64,000 nucleotides of DNA from Papio anubis (GCF_008728515.1 NC_044984.1:86449277-86513276); one strand, 5' to 3'. Shown: positions 1-12,394, numbered from the stretch's first letter. Notes: a model not told the origin generated them from the sequence alone. Numbers and translations are program-made.

Positions 1-402
1 CATACAGTCTTATAACATCAAAGCTAATAATGTACGGTAGATAACTCATGGGCCAACACTAAAAATAATAACATCTTAGCCTCTATATTCTAATTAATAA
101 AGGATTATAAGCTGCCAGAAGACACAGCTGCGGGTTTCCTTTTTAGGATTATCTTTCCCTTCAAATTTTCTGTTTTTACCAGTCCATTCCTTTGCTTCAA
201 AGAGAAACCATTGTCTTGTATTAAAATGGCTAATATTGATCTTTCAGAAACATGAGGATCTCACAAAATGGAGACTCTTCCAAAAATTGCTTTTGGGAGC
301 ATGGAAAAAAATACCAGAAATGACTTGGCTCCAGCTTCTCCCCTCAAATATAGACACCACTAACTAGGGAGTAGTCATTTGATCAGCAGAGAGTTCATGG
401 TT

Positions 403-533
403 AGGACGACCATATGACTGGGTTTGTCTGAAACATTCCCAGTTCACGCCAGCTGTCCCAGTACACTAATTAATAGCAAGCCATTTTGTTCTCAAAAATG
501 TCTGGATTTGGACAGTAAAATTATATGGTCACC
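403..533. mobile_element. Fossil non-autonomous DNA transposon
   Basis: The ends are imperfect inverted repeats: gacgaccatat at the left and atatggtcacc at the right. The interior (cccagttcacgccagctgtc, then tctggatttggacag) matches a small MER-type DNA element I recall. The exact family (MER45-like or another) is not fixed. The sequence on either side, 1-402 and 534-1410, is unassigned A+T-rich DNA without a recognisable gene. Confidence 0.5.
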
Positions 534-1410
534 TTTTTCAGAGTTCATCAGCATTTAACTGTCCACACAAAAGAGAGGTGAGCAGAGAGGGATTTGGTGC
601 CAACTGGCTTTGTGCTTTCCCATCTCTGAACCTCGGGCACATCTCAGACTTTCTCAGCACTCTATGGCAGGCCTAGCTACAAGCATAGTCGTTTCTGTAG
701 CACAAGCTCAAAGGTAAACTATCTGTAAGTCAATAAATGAATCAGTCTTCCACATAGCTTGTTGATCAATATATCATTTCTCTTTCCACTTTCAAGAAAA
801 GTGAAATGGAAATTAGGTTATCATGTGACAGAGTCTGGTTTGCCTTGGCCTTCCAGAAGGCATTGGGATTCAGAGAGGCAAGTAGTGTGAGATTTGCTTC
901 TGGACGAGGGTGGCCTCTGATGGCTGGGCCTGCCGAAAAGGCCTTCCAGACTGCAAGGTGCTAGCCAGAAGAATCCCCTGATCAAAGCCTCCTTGCCCCA
1001 TAGCCTCATACTCTTCAGAGTAAAGTAGAGATGATATTTAAAGGCAGCCAACTGATCCAGAATATCTAGCCTTCTTATGAGGAAGATAAGCCTTTCTCTT
1101 TCAGGACCAAGAACACAACTCAGGAGATTGTACAAGAATCAGGAGTTAGCAACACAGCTATATGCCAGCTCAGATCAGGAGTCCAGGGGGCAGCAGCATG
1201 GTGGGGCTCTTATTCCAAAGCCAGGCTGAGGAGGAGAGAGACCAAGAACTCTAAATAGCTAAAAGGTAACCTGAGATTAGACAATCCCTACTCCGTGAGT
1301 CCCACACCTTTCATGATTCAGCAGTCCCATCTGTAATATAGCTAATGTATTATTGATGATGATGATGATTTCATTGGGATTTAGCAGTCCCAAGTAAGTA
1401 ATATAATGAC

Positions 1411-1553
1411 ATTCACTACTATTTATTAAGCACCAAATGTGTGCATTATCTAATTTAATCGTTATAGTAACTTTGCAAGCAAAGTGCATGATACATGGTT
1501 TTACCACATACAGGTAACACGGATAACAGGGTGCTAGAAATAGTTCATGCTCT
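1411..1553 (+). repeat. Left arm of local inverted duplication
   Basis: Read on the opposite strand, 2136-2280 reproduces this stretch with about 20 differences in 140 positions, so identity is near 86%. The shared core includes ttatagtaactttgca and accacatacaggtaaca. The outer edge has MIR-tail character (actatttattaagcacc). Confidence 0.85.
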
Positions 1554-1884
1554 ATAAACAATAATAATAGCCACCGTTATTGTATTACTCAATTGTCACC
1601 GCGTGTCTCTTTAAATACCAGAATGAACCGCTTTTGGTTCTCTCATGTTTCCTAGTCCATCTCATCTTAGTACCTTCACACATGTAGTTTCTTAGAACAC
1701 ACTCCAACCTCAAATTCCCATTTATTTACCCCTCGGCTCTCAGCACAGATATGATTTCTTGCAGGGAATCCTCCCTGAACTTCCAAATTGAAATGAGAGG
1801 CCCCTCCTAAAACCTTCACTCTCTATTTCCTGCTGTCAAAAGTCTCATTTTACTTCGTTATAGTTGTTAGTTTATTTATCTGTA

Positions 1885-2035
1885 ACTCCTCCTAAATTAC
1901 AACCCCTTTGAAGTTAGGAACTGTGTCTCATTCCTTATTCCTCATTTTTTCCGTTAGTAACACACACACAACACCTGATACACAGCAGGTACTCAAGAAA
2001 CATGCGTTGAATGATTACATGAATAAATGACCCAT
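1885..2035 (+). mobile_element. L2 3' end
   Basis: The sequence follows the L2 3' terminus: an aactgtgtctcattcctta-like stretch, then cctgatacacagcaggtactc, ending in gttgaatgattacatgaataaatga. It lies in the spacer between the two inverted arms. Confidence 0.65.
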
Positions 2036-2135
2036 TTCACTCTGGTGGTGAGAACTGTGGAGGCGAATGGCAAGAACAATGACACCTGACAATTAAATAA
2101 GTACACACTTACTCAGAAGACATTCCCAGTAACAG

Positions 2136-2280
2136 AGAGCACACACTATTTCCATCGCCCTGTTATTCATGTTACCTGTATGTGGTGAAACCATGTACTG
2201 TGCATTTTGCCTGCAAAGTTACTATAAAGATTAAATTAGGTAATGCATGTATTTGGTGTTTAATAAATAGTAGTTCATAT
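2136..2280 (-). repeat. Right arm of local inverted duplication
   Basis: This is the inverted partner of 1411-1553. The similarity ends sharply at agagcacacac on the inner side and fades beyond tagtagttcat on the outer side. Confidence 0.85.
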
Positions 2281-2299
2281 TTATTAGTTAATATTTATA

Positions 2300-2485
2300 G
2301 TTATTACATGACTTAAGCCTCACTACAACCCTGTGATGTAAGTATTGCTATCTGCCTTTTACCATATGAGGAAACTGAGCCTCAGAGAGGCTAAAGTATT
2401 TCACAGAAAATGGCAAAGTCAAGATTCTAAATGATAACTGCCTGACTCGAACCCAAACTCTTTCACTATAGCAGCCCGACTCGAT
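2300..2485 (-). mobile_element. MIR
   Basis: Hallmarks of the reverse MIR are visible: tcactacaaccctgtgatg, accatatgaggaaactgagc, cagagaggctaaagta and tgactcgaacccaaactc. A purine-rich GGAA-type low-complexity tract follows at 2519-2620. Confidence 0.8.
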
Positions 2486-2757
2486 GCAAAATGAATGGAA
2501 GAATGAAAGAAGGCACGAAGGTATAAAGGCAGGAAGGAAAAAGTGGAAGGAAGGAGGGAGGGAGGAAATGAGGGAGGAATAAAAGGAAGGAGGAAATAAA
2601 ACAGGAAGAAAGAAAGGAAGATTGTGATTTTTTTTTTCATCTGTACCCTAATCCTTGCAAAATTCTTCAAACAAGTATCATTGTATTGATTTTCATATAG
2701 CATTCATGCTTCAACTGTTACAGGTATGATTTGCAAGGGAACATTATAAAGACAATT

Positions 2758-3054
2758 GACTGCACATGGTGGCTTGAGCCTGTAATACCAGCAGTTTGGG
2801 AGGCCAAGGCAGGAGGATCACTTGAGCCCAGGAGTTCAAGACCAGCCTGGGCAACATAGTGAAACCCTGCCTCTACAAAAAATACACAAAAATTAGCCAG
2901 GTGTGGTGGCATGCACCTGTAGTCCCAGCTACCCAGGAGGCTGAGGTGGAAGGATCAACTGAGCTAGGGAGGTGAAGGCTGCAGTGAGCCGTGATCGCAT
3001 CACTGCACTCCAGCCTGGATGACAGAGACCCTGTCTCAAAAAATAAAAATAATC
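2758..3054 (+). mobile_element. AluJ
   Basis: This is a full dimeric Alu with a middle A-rich linker and an A-rich tail. Diagnostic AluJ wording is gaggatcacttgagcccagg and cctgggcaacatagtgaaac. Its divergence fits an old insertion. Confidence 0.93.
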
Positions 3055-3576
3055 AAAACCTCCCATCTAAACGACCTGCCACATCATTCAGCCATGATAC
3101 CTCAGCTTGTAGCAACCACAGCTCTGTCCACACTGTCCCTTCTTGCCAGTATGGCCTCGGTTGGCACATCCAGCATCCATGAGTTTTGTCCTGATTCTGG
3201 CCTTGCTCTGGATTGTTGATGTGAGCCTTTGCGGAGGATGATGAGTCAGGATGCTTGATCAAGGACTTCAACAAAATGAGGTTAAGGATCAATATGGAGA
3301 GTCATAAAAGTTTGCAAGGAGGTGGTGAAGGAGGCATCCCAAATTGGCTGCTTGAGGCTGGTTTACAAACAACCTTTGTCTACAGACAGCAAATAGCAAA
3401 ACTTCTGCAAAAACAGCTAAGAACGTGCTTCCTCATCAGTGGTATATTCCAGATAACAGAAAGCCTGCACATGACTCACACATGTTCTTTATGGAAATTT
3501 TCTTGGATGATTTCAAGATGATACATGTCATCAGGTGTAGAACCATTCCAGTCAGTCTACTCAACCAAATTTCCTT
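3055..3576. other. Unassigned sequence
   Basis: I recognise no repeat or gene here. An 88-codon open frame at 3255-3521 resembles no protein I know and has no visible splice or promoter context, so it is probably chance. Confidence 0.5.
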
Positions 3577-6500
3577 TCCTTTTTTATAATTCCAACTCTT
3601 ATTTTAGATTCAGGGGTTATGTGTGCAGATTTGGTTCCTGGGAATATTATGTGATGCTGAGGTTTGGAGTACAATTGATCTCATCACCCAGGTAGTCAGC
3701 ATAGTACCCAACAGGTAGTTTTTCAACTCCTGCCCACCTTCCTCCCCTCTCTTGTAGCCCCCGGTGTCCACTGTGGCCATCTTTATGTCTATAAGTACCT
3801 AATGTTTAGCTCTGACTTGTAACTGAGAATACATGTTATTTGGTTTTCTGTTTCTGTGTTCATTAGTTCAGGATGACAGCCTCCAGCTGCGTCCATGTTC
3901 CTGCAAAGGGCATGATTTTGTTTCTTCTTTATGGCTGCATAGTATTCCATGGTATATATGTACCACATTTTCTTTATTCAATTCACTGTTGATGGGCAGC
4001 TACGTTGACTCCATGTCTTTGCTATTGTGAACAGTGCTGTGATCAACATATGGGTGCCTGTGTCTTTTGGGTACAACTATTTATTTTCATTTGGATATGC
4101 ATCTAGTAATGGGATTCCTGGGTTGAATGGCAGTTCTATTTTAAGTTCTTTGAGAAATCTCCAAACTGCGTTCCACAGTGGCTGAACTAATTTACATTCC
4201 CACTAACAGTGTGTAAGTACTCCCTTTTCCCCACAGCCTCGCCAGCATCTGCTGCTTTTTGATTTTTTAGTAATAGCCACTCTGACTGGTGTGAGATGGT
4301 GTCTCATTGTGGTTTTAATTTGCATTTCTCTGATAATGAGTGCTATTGAGCATTTGTTCATGTCTGTTGGCCACTTACATGACATTTTTGAAAAGCGTCC
4401 ATGTCTTTCGCCCATTTCGATAGGGTTATTTATTTTTTGCTTATTGAGTTATATAAATTCCTTATAGATTCTGGATATTACACTTTCGTCAGATATGTAG
4501 TTTACAAATATTTTCTCCCATTCGGTAGGTTGCCTGTTAACTCTGTTAATAGTTTATTTTGCTGTCCAAAAGTTAGTTTAATTAGGTCCCACTTGTCAAT
4601 TTTTGTTTTTGTGGCAATTGCTTTTGAGGACTTAGTCATAAATTCTTCCCCAAGGCCCATATCCAGAATGTTGTTTCCTGGATTTTCTTCTGTAATTCTT
4701 TTTTTATTTTATGTATGTATGTATTTATTTATTTATTTATTTATTTATTTATTATTTTTTGAGATGGAGTCTCACTCTGTCACCCAGGCTGGGGTGCACT
4801 GGTGCAATCTCGGCTCACTGCAAGCTCCGCTTCCTGGGTTCACGCCATTCTCCTGCCTCGGCCTCCTGAGTAGCTGGGACTACAGGCACATGTCACCACT
4901 CCTGGCTAATTTTTAGAGACAGTGTCTCACCGTGTTAGCCAGGATGGTCTCGATCTCCTGACCTCATGATCTGCCCGCCTCAGCCTCCCAAAGTGCTGGG
5001 ATTACAGGTGTGAGTCACTGTGCCTGGCCTAGAATTCTTACAGTTTGAGGTCTTATATTTAAATCTTTAACCTACCTTCAGTTAATTTTTGTATATGGGG
5101 TAAAAGGTATGGGTCCAGTTTCATTGTTTTCCATATGACTAGCCAGCTATTCCAACACTATTTAATAAGGAGTCCTTTCCCCATTGTTTGTTTTTGTCAA
5201 CTATGTCAAAGATCAGATGGTTGTAGGTGTGTGGCTTTATTTCTATCAGTTTCATTGTTCTATGTGCCTATTTTTATTCCAGTAACATGCTGTTTGGGTT
5301 ACTGTGGCTTTTAGCATAGTTTGAAGTCAGGTAATGTGATGCCTCCATTACCCCAGCTTTGCTTTGTTTTTGTTTTTGTTGTTTGTTGTTTGTTTGTTTT
5401 GCCTAGGATTGCTTTGGCTTTTTGGTTCCATATGAATCAGAATAGTTTTTTCTAAGTCTGTGAAAAATTACATTGGTGGATGATAAGAATAGCACTGAAT
5501 CTGTAAGTTACTTTAGGCAGTGTGGCTATCTTAATGACACTGGTCCTTCCAATCCATGAGCATGGAATGTTTTTTCATTTGTGTGTGTCATTTTTTAAAT
5601 CTTTCAACAGTATTTTACAGTTCTCCTTATAGAGATGTTTCGCCTCCTTGGTTAGATGTATTCCTAAGCAATTTATAGCTATTGTAAATGGATTGTGTTC
5701 TTGATTTGGCTCTCAGCCTGAAAGTTATTGGTGTTTAAAAATGCTACTGATTTTTGTACGTTGATTTTGTTTCCTAAAACTTTACTGAAGTTGTTTTCTG
5801 GTTCCAGGAGCCCTTTAGCAGAGTCTTTGGGGTTTTTTAAGTATAGAGTCATATTGTCAGCAAAGAGAGTTTGACTTTTTCTTTGCCTATTTAGAAGCCT
5901 TTTATTTATTTCTCTTGCTTGATCACTCTGGATAGGACTTCTAGTACTATGTTGAATATGAATGGTGAGAGTGGGCGTCCTTATCTTGTTCCAGTTCTCA
6001 AGGGGAATGCTTCCAGCTTTTGCCCATCCAATATGAAGTACACTGTGGGATTTTCATAAATGCCTCTTATTATTTTGAGGTATGTTCCTTTGATGCCTGG
6101 TTTCTTGAGAGTTTTTATCATGAAAGAATATTGGATTTTATCAAAGGCTGTCTCTTTACCTATTGAGATGATCATATGGTTTTGGTTTTTAATTTGTTTA
6201 TGTGGTAAATCGTGTTTAATGATTTGTATATGTCGAACCAACCTTGCATCCCAGCAATAAAGCCTACCTGATCATGGTCAATTAACTTTTTGGTGTGCAG
6301 TTGGATTCAGTTTGCTAGTATTTTGTAGAGGACTATTGTGTCTATGTTCATCAGGATATAGGCCTGTAGTTTTCTCTATTTGTTGCATCTTTGCCAGATT
6401 TTGTTATCAGGGTGATGCTGGCTTAGTAGAATGAGTTAGGAAGGAATCTCTCCTCCTTGATTTTTTTGGAATAGTTTCAGTGTAATTAGTACGCACTCTT

Positions 6501-6735
6501 CTTTGTACATCTGGTAGAATTTGTCTTGACTGTGGCTGGTCTGGGGCTTTTTGTTGGTTGGTAAGTGTTTTATTACTGATTCAATTTCAGAACTTGATAT
6601 TGGTCTGTGCAAGGTCTTGATGTTTATCCTGATTCAATTTTGGGAGGTTGTATGTTTCCAGGAATTTACCCATTTCATCTAGATTTTCTATTTCCCTCTG
6701 AACTATCATGAACACCTTCTTTTGTATTTCTGTGG
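3577..6735 (-). mobile_element. L1 (L1PB/L1MA age), 5' truncated
   Basis: Reading left to right gives the complement of the L1 3' UTR and then about 2.5 kb of ORF2: atgtttagctctgactt, gcatagtattccatgg, ttgctattgtgaacagtgctg, then the reverse-transcriptase region. The minus-strand frame at 5981-6241 encodes a palm-domain fragment with AFDKIQYSFMIKTLKKPGI, but the block normally read as SIDAEKAFDKI is SIGKETAFDKI, so the first catalytic Asp is lost. Frames are broken throughout, so the copy is dead. An AluY interrupts it at 4701-5029. Confidence 0.92.
4701..5029 (-). mobile_element. AluY inside L1
   Basis: The tail complement is an expanded TTTA/TATG tract (4701-4755), followed by an Alu with Y-type wording: cgtgttagccaggatggtctcgatctcctgacctc. 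It is flanked by an imperfect target duplication, tgtaattctt at 4691-4700 and tagaattctt at 5030-5039, within the older L1. Confidence 0.9.
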
Positions 6736-6756
6736 GGGAGATTCAACCAAATGTCT

Positions 6757-6900
6757 TTCTTCATTGAGCACGTATTAGATGCCATGCTCTATGCTAAACT
6801 CTAGGGTTAAACTGTGAACTAAGCAGAAATAATCCCTGCTTCATGGGACCCATAGTCTGTTATGAAGATAGATAATCAAACAATTACAGAAATATATAGG
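6757..6900 (-). mobile_element. L2 fragment
   Basis: The sequence follows the reverse L2 3' end: ttgagcacgtattagatgcc, atgctctatgctaaactctag, then ccctgcttcatgggacccatagtct and acaattacagaaatat. Confidence 0.7.
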
Positions 6901-7229
6901 TGAGTATAAACTGTTATATTCCTCTTGGAGAAAAAGTCAATTAAAAATCTTTATTATATAGTGTACTGATTCTGGTAAAGAGGTCTAATTGAAATTTTAG
7001 TTATAATAACCAAAAAGTTGCCAATAATCCCCAAGAAGATAAAGCTTGCTAGGTTGATGAAGGAAAAAATATTTCTAAATATAGGATGTGTCCTGTAAGA
7101 CAGAATACTTTCTCATGCATTTCTTTCCAAGAAGAAAATGCGGTAACAAATCATTCTGACACTTATTGTTACTAAACAATATCTAGGATTAGCAAAGTAA
7201 GAATACTTATTTCATTGAAGAGAATTATG

Positions 7230-7400
7230 AAACTTCAGGGCTGAGAAGGGGTTTTGAAATGGAATGTCATTCTCTTTCATTTTACAGATGAGGAAACCGA
7301 GATTCTGAGAAAGCAAATGACTTTCTTAGCATCACACAAGTAGGAACGTGAGAGTTAGAAGGGGAACTCAAGTTTTATAATTCAGTGCTCTTTCCTCCAA
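7230..7400 (-). mobile_element. MIR-like fossil
   Basis: Reverse MIR hallmarks are cattttacagatgaggaaac, then gcatcacacaagtagga, and cagtgctctttcctcc at the end. Confidence 0.65.
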
Positions 7401-10400
7401 ACCAAGCTGAAATGAGACCCTTTACTTTTTTTCATGAGTACTAATTTACCAAAGAGGTAGTGATTTGCTTTTAAACTCTTTCTCTCACACACACACACAC
7501 AACAATAAAATAATATGCTTTAGGCAACATATTAACTATATAGTAATCTAGCCTTCCACTACAAGTGTTATATGGCAAACAAACAAACAAAAAAATCTGT
7601 TCTTCATTAATTGAACCTCTAGAAATGGCTTTTACACAAAGCACAGTTGATTACTTAAGTTACTTCACTGTGTACTTGTGGGAATGTTTGATTTTACCTA
7701 GAAAATAGTTTAGCTTTTAAACATAAATACCCAAGTTTAACAGACCAAAACTCTTTCAAGGACTCATGATAAATATTATATTACTGGGTTTGTTCTTTGG
7801 CAAGAAACATTTTTATCCAATTCATGTACTCTCCATACTGTGGTTATTAAAGATTTACCATAGCAACTTAATTTATTTTATATACTCAAATAGCATAAGC
7901 TCAGCTATAGTTGATTAGGAAAAAAAGAGAAGGAGAAAAATAAATTTTAAGTGTAAATTTCTTCAAAAGTAAAGCAGATATTTAATACGTATTATCCACA
8001 TTCTAGAGCTGATAATATTTTTAGATGTCTTGAAATTTGGCATCAGCCTAACTTGAATCATCTGGCTTGAGGCAGGAACAGGAGTGACAGATGCAGAAAA
8101 ACCTACTCCACCTACCAGTGATGTACACTTCTATGGTTGATGGCTAATGCTAGCCAGTTGTGGAATTTTAAGGGATTTAATTTTAAGGGATTGTTTTTCC
8201 TAGGGCTAAGTTTTCTCATGTAAACAATAAAAAACATGGAATAACTTGCCTTGGAAATCTCTTGTGGCAACAGAATTCCCTGTGCCTTTTAGTTCTCACT
8301 TGTATTATTTGCCCCAAAGTCTAGATAAGACTTAACATATGTTCCAAGGACAGAGACATCTGTCATGACCATAATATGCTCAGTAAAAGAGGCCCCAGCT
8401 AACATCTAAAAGTACACACGAATCACACCTGTATCAGAACATGAATCGTGATTAAGAGAAACGTGGTCTAGCGGAGAACCCAAAAGTCAGATATACAGAC
8501 TTCAAGTTGTTAAAAACATGAGATATGTAAATATTCCTTTTTATTTATTTTTTTACAAAACACTGTTGTCTATATAGTGATCAGTTTTCCTGAATTCACA
8601 TGAGCCATGATATTGCAACTATGAATATGTTTCCTTATAGGGAGTGAAAGAAGAGTCATCATTCCTTCAATCTAAAAGGATTGCATGAATTCAGTAAACC
8701 ATATTTTATGGCATGCATTTATTACATACAATGCAATAATACTAACTCTACCCTTAACTCTAATATTGCAAATCCCTAAAATAAAATGTCATAAGTTAAC
8801 TTATGTTCTTAGGCTTTACATTTTAACTTCAGAGATGGAATTCATGGTGGAAGCAGTAATTGTTGCCCATAAATGAGAACAATTTACCTGAATGAGTATG
8901 GAAACACCTCTTTTAAAATCACATACTTTAGAGAAAACATAACTTTCTAATAAAGTGTTAATTTTTCTTTGTATTGATGAAAGTATTGAACAAGAAGTTT
9001 CATAATGCAGTTCCAGAAAATGGGGTGACTGCCAATTAAAAATGTGGGAAGAGAAAGTCTCCATCTCCCTGAAGGAACATACAGAGTCCTTTTAAGATAA
9101 GTACATTTAAAGAAAATTGTTATGCACAACACCAACTTCATTGTAGGTTTTTGGCTCTCTTTCATATGACTATGTCTTTGCAGATGCCTTTAGCACCAGT
9201 GGGGAATCTATACTGGAAATGCATTCTTCGCCACTTGGCAGAGTATTCACGGTAAACGAATATCAGACCTAGGATTTTGTTGTTGGATTTTTATCTGTGG
9301 CTGACTAAAAAGACAGACTTTTACCTACAGGTTGCATTATCCTAAACAAAAAGAGGGATAAACAGATTTTTTTTTTTAAGGCAAGACCAAAGGAAGAAAG
9401 GAAAACCAAAAAGGAAAACCAAATCAAATTTTCATTTGGAAACAAACAATAGCAGACAAGTTGGTTAGCAAGGACATTATGTTTAAATATGTGTATGTGT
9501 GTGTTTGCATGTGGGGCGTATGTGTGTCTCAAAATAGGAGCAGAATGGCAAACTGAACACCTGTTCTTTCCCACTCCAGTTACTCTGATATGATCAAATA
9601 AATAAATGCATTCATAACAGCACTAGAACACAAGAAAGGGTGGTGTCAACATCAAAAATGTTGAGATATTTATAAAAGATATAGAGCAGATAGGATTGAA
9701 TTCTTCATAAAAAGAACACAAAAAAAAAAACATATAGGAGAGAGAGAGTGCAGACATGAGAGTGCTTACGGGAACTTCAGGCAGCTTTAGGAGGTCAAGG
9801 AGCAATTGTCGTGGTGATTAACTGGGGCAGTGCATTTAGAGGGACTAGGCTGGTCAGTCAGCCCCCCACCTCCTGACTAAGCTGAGCAAAAGAGAGCAAC
9901 AATTGCCTTCAGGCTAAAACAGATGAGCATGGGCTCTGAGACCAAAGAGATGGGACAATTCACTGTCACAGGTAGCTAGTGATACCCTTGAGACCAGCTG
10001 AAACCTCCTCCTAGCAGAACATCCTGTCCCGTTCCCACAATCACTGCAGATAAGCTCCTGTAATCTGAATCAATTCCTACTAACATATGAACAAGTTATT
10101 CAAATATGTACACCAACTAAACTAAGATTCCAAGATAAAGAAAATGTGGGATATAAGAAAGCATGGTAAGAAAGAAAATAAAATATATTGTTAAGTTTAA
10201 ATCTTTTTTAATTTCAGCTTTTATTTTAGATACGAGGACAGGAGCTACATGTGTTGGATGTGTACATATAAATGCTGATGAACTCTAACTGTAGTCAAAA
10301 ACTAATTATAGTTGGAGGCATATTTTAAGGATTTAAAAGTAAAACTTCTGGTTCATCTTAATGGATTAAGTCTACATATTTACTTCATTTTATTTTAGAG

Positions 10401-10753
10401 TGCTACTAAAAACTGAAAAGTAAATTAAACGTGTACACAGGTATGCACACACATACAAAGAGGCATTTTAAACCAACAAAAGCTAAAAGAATGGGAAAGG
10501 AAATGATAGTAAATGAGGTGTTTAAAAAAAAAGAAAAGAAAAGAAAAAACAAATGAAAGAATAAAGAAAGCAGCTGGGTAAGTGGTAACTGATTTGCTGA
10601 ATCTGAAAAGGCTCAATTTTGTGCCTGAAGAGAATCATGCCAACAGGAAGCAAGACAACTTGTGCAAAAGAAACCCAGAATGACTTAGGAATTGGAGGTT
10701 CTGAGTATCTCTGAAGGTGGGGGTAAAAGGGTGAAACTGAAGAATGAACTCTT
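7401..10753. other. Mostly unassigned sequence
   Basis: A+T-rich DNA with short low-complexity tracts: CA repeat 7482-7501, A-runs near 9370 and 9720, TG-rich 9484-9530, and an A/GA tract 10528-10550. The stretch 10200-10270 faintly resembles a minus L1 3' end (cttttattttagatacg). No open frame longer than about 90 codons and no recognisable exon is visible. Confidence 0.5.
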
Positions 10754-10770
10754 AGAAGGAAGTTTGACTA

Positions 10771-11069
10771 CTGTAATCCCAGCACTTTGGGAGGCTGAAG
10801 TAGGTGGATCACTTGAACTCAGGAATTTGAGAACAGAGTGGGCAACATGGCGAACCCCTGTCTCTACCAAAAATACAAAAATTAGCCAGGCGTGGTGGCA
10901 TGCGCTTGAGGTCCCAGCTACTGGGGAGCAGGGGGGTGCTGAGGTAGGAGGATCACTTGAGCCAGGAAGGCAGAGGTTGCAATGAGCCAAGATCTCGCCA
11001 CTGACTGTACTCCAGCCTGGGCAACAGAGCCAGATCCTGTCCGCGCCCCCCCCCCCCCCCGCAAAAAAA
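10771..11069 (+). mobile_element. Alu, 5' truncated, with poly-C in its tail
   Basis: The element begins directly at ctgtaatcccagcac, so it lacks about the first 22 bases including the A box start. The right arm has a short GC-rich insertion (ggggagcaggggggtgctgagg). The tail reads tgtccgcg, then 15 C, then gcaaaaaaag instead of a plain A-run. Target duplication: gaaggaagtttgacta (10755-10770) and gaaggaagtctgacta (11070-11085). Confidence 0.92.
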
Positions 11070-11268
11070 GAAGGAAGTCTGACTAAATAAAAAGCAATCA
11101 GACCCCCAAGTGTCCTCCCTTATTCCAATATCTAGGTGATTACCTCTAACTAAACTGAGAAGACAGAAAAGTAATGATTCTAGAGAAATTAAATCTGAGA
11201 AGCTCTGAGCTCCAGGAACAGGAAGCGCAGCTAACAGATTAAATGAAATCCCACAGAAAGAGCTCCCG

Positions 11269-11574
11269 GTAGCCAGGCATGTTGGCTCATGCCTATAATC
11301 CCAACACTTTGGGAGGCTGAGATGGGAAGATATCTTGAGCCCAGGAGTTAGAGATGAGTCTGGGCAACATAGTGAGACCCCATCTCTACTAACAATTAAA
11401 AAAAAAAAATTCAGCCAGTGTCATGGTGTGTACTTGTAGTCTCGGCTACTTGGGAGGCTGAGGTGGGAGTATTGCTTGAGCCCAAAAGGTTGAGGCTGCA
11501 GTGAGCCATATTCATACCACTGCATTTCAGCCTGGGCAACAATCCATGGACACATTAAAAAAAAAAAAAAGCCT
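11269..11574 (+). mobile_element. AluJ
   Basis: This is an old, diverged dimeric Alu (agccaggcatgttggctcat, gagcccaggagttagagatg, cagtgagccatattcatacc). The middle A-linker is about 12 A and the tail about 14 A. The end of the right arm is degenerate (caatccatggacacatt). Confidence 0.9.
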
Positions 11575-11708
11575 CCCAGACCCCTCCAAATCTGACAGTG
11601 GGATTATTATTCCTATTTCATCCAAGACAGGAGACTAGAGAAGTTCTCTCCAAGGAAACCATCCTGTCTAAGAGACAGAACTACTGTCGAGTTTGAATTC
11701 AGCCTGTT

Positions 11709-11746
11709 CACACAGTCTTCTTGAATAACTTGTTTATGACCAGTGC
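11709..11746 (+). repeat. Donor copy of a 38-bp direct repeat
   Basis: The 38 bases from cacacagtcttc to gaccagtgc recur without a mismatch at 12349-12386. Here they sit in unassigned sequence and are not part of a repeat I recognise. Confidence 0.9.
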
Positions 11747-11978
11747 ATTCTGACAGCCCTGGTACCTCTCTGAATGAATGATACCTATGCCATATAATCC
11801 TTGGAGGCCCCCAGTAGATAACTTTCTACTGTTAGTTACTGGAAAACTCAGCAGTCAATAAGACTCAGCCTCATACACAGAGCATATGATCAGCTATTTC
11901 CAGTATCATTCTTATTGTGAAGAGTCAACCAAAGATTACCAGACAGTAAAAGATGCCACCAACATGAAAAACAAAGAC

Positions 11979-11979
11979 A

Positions 11980-12022
<43 letters not shown>
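11979..12022 (+). repeat. (AAAT)n microsatellite
   Basis: About 11 AAAT/TAAA units stand in a row shortly upstream of the L1 fragment. Confidence 0.95.
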
Positions 12023-12348
12023 CTTGGAGGGAAAAGAGGTAATTCAAAGGGCAGAAGAAAACTCTTAAAAAGTTACATTTTTGGGGAATGCTTATACACT
12101 ATTGGTGGGAATGTAAATGAGTACAACCTTCATGAAAAACATTATAGCGATTTCTCAAAGAACTAAAAATAGTACTTTCATTCAATCCAGCAATTTCACT
12201 ATTGGGTATCTACCCGAAGGGAAAAAATCATTGTATATAAAAAGATACCTACACTCATATGTTTATCATAGCACTATTCACAACAGCAAAATGTGGAATC
12301 AACCTAAGTATCCACCAATGGAGGATTGAATAAAGTTATATATATATA

Positions 12349-12386
12349 CACACAGTCTTCTTGAATAACTTGTTTATGACCAGTGC
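12349..12386 (+). repeat. Templated 38-bp insert inside L1
   Basis: This is an exact copy of 11709-11746, placed between two TA-repeat blocks at a point where L1 should read directly from gaataaa into the atactactcagtcat region. Confidence 0.9.
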
Positions 12387-12391
12387 TACTG

Positions 12392-12394
<3 letters not shown>

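Noticed and set aside
4401..4916. 171-codon open frame on the plus strand, the longest in the window
   Set aside because: It runs antisense through L1 ORF2 and into the minus-strand AluY; composition and position are those of repeats, not of an exon.
10200..10270. Possible L1 3' end on the minus strand
   Set aside because: Only a few words (cttttattttagatacg, gctacatgtgttgg) resemble L1; too short to support as a feature.
10425..10616. Possible coding exon near a purine-rich tract
   Set aside because: Short frame over an A-run translating to poly-F; no splice context and no family resemblance.
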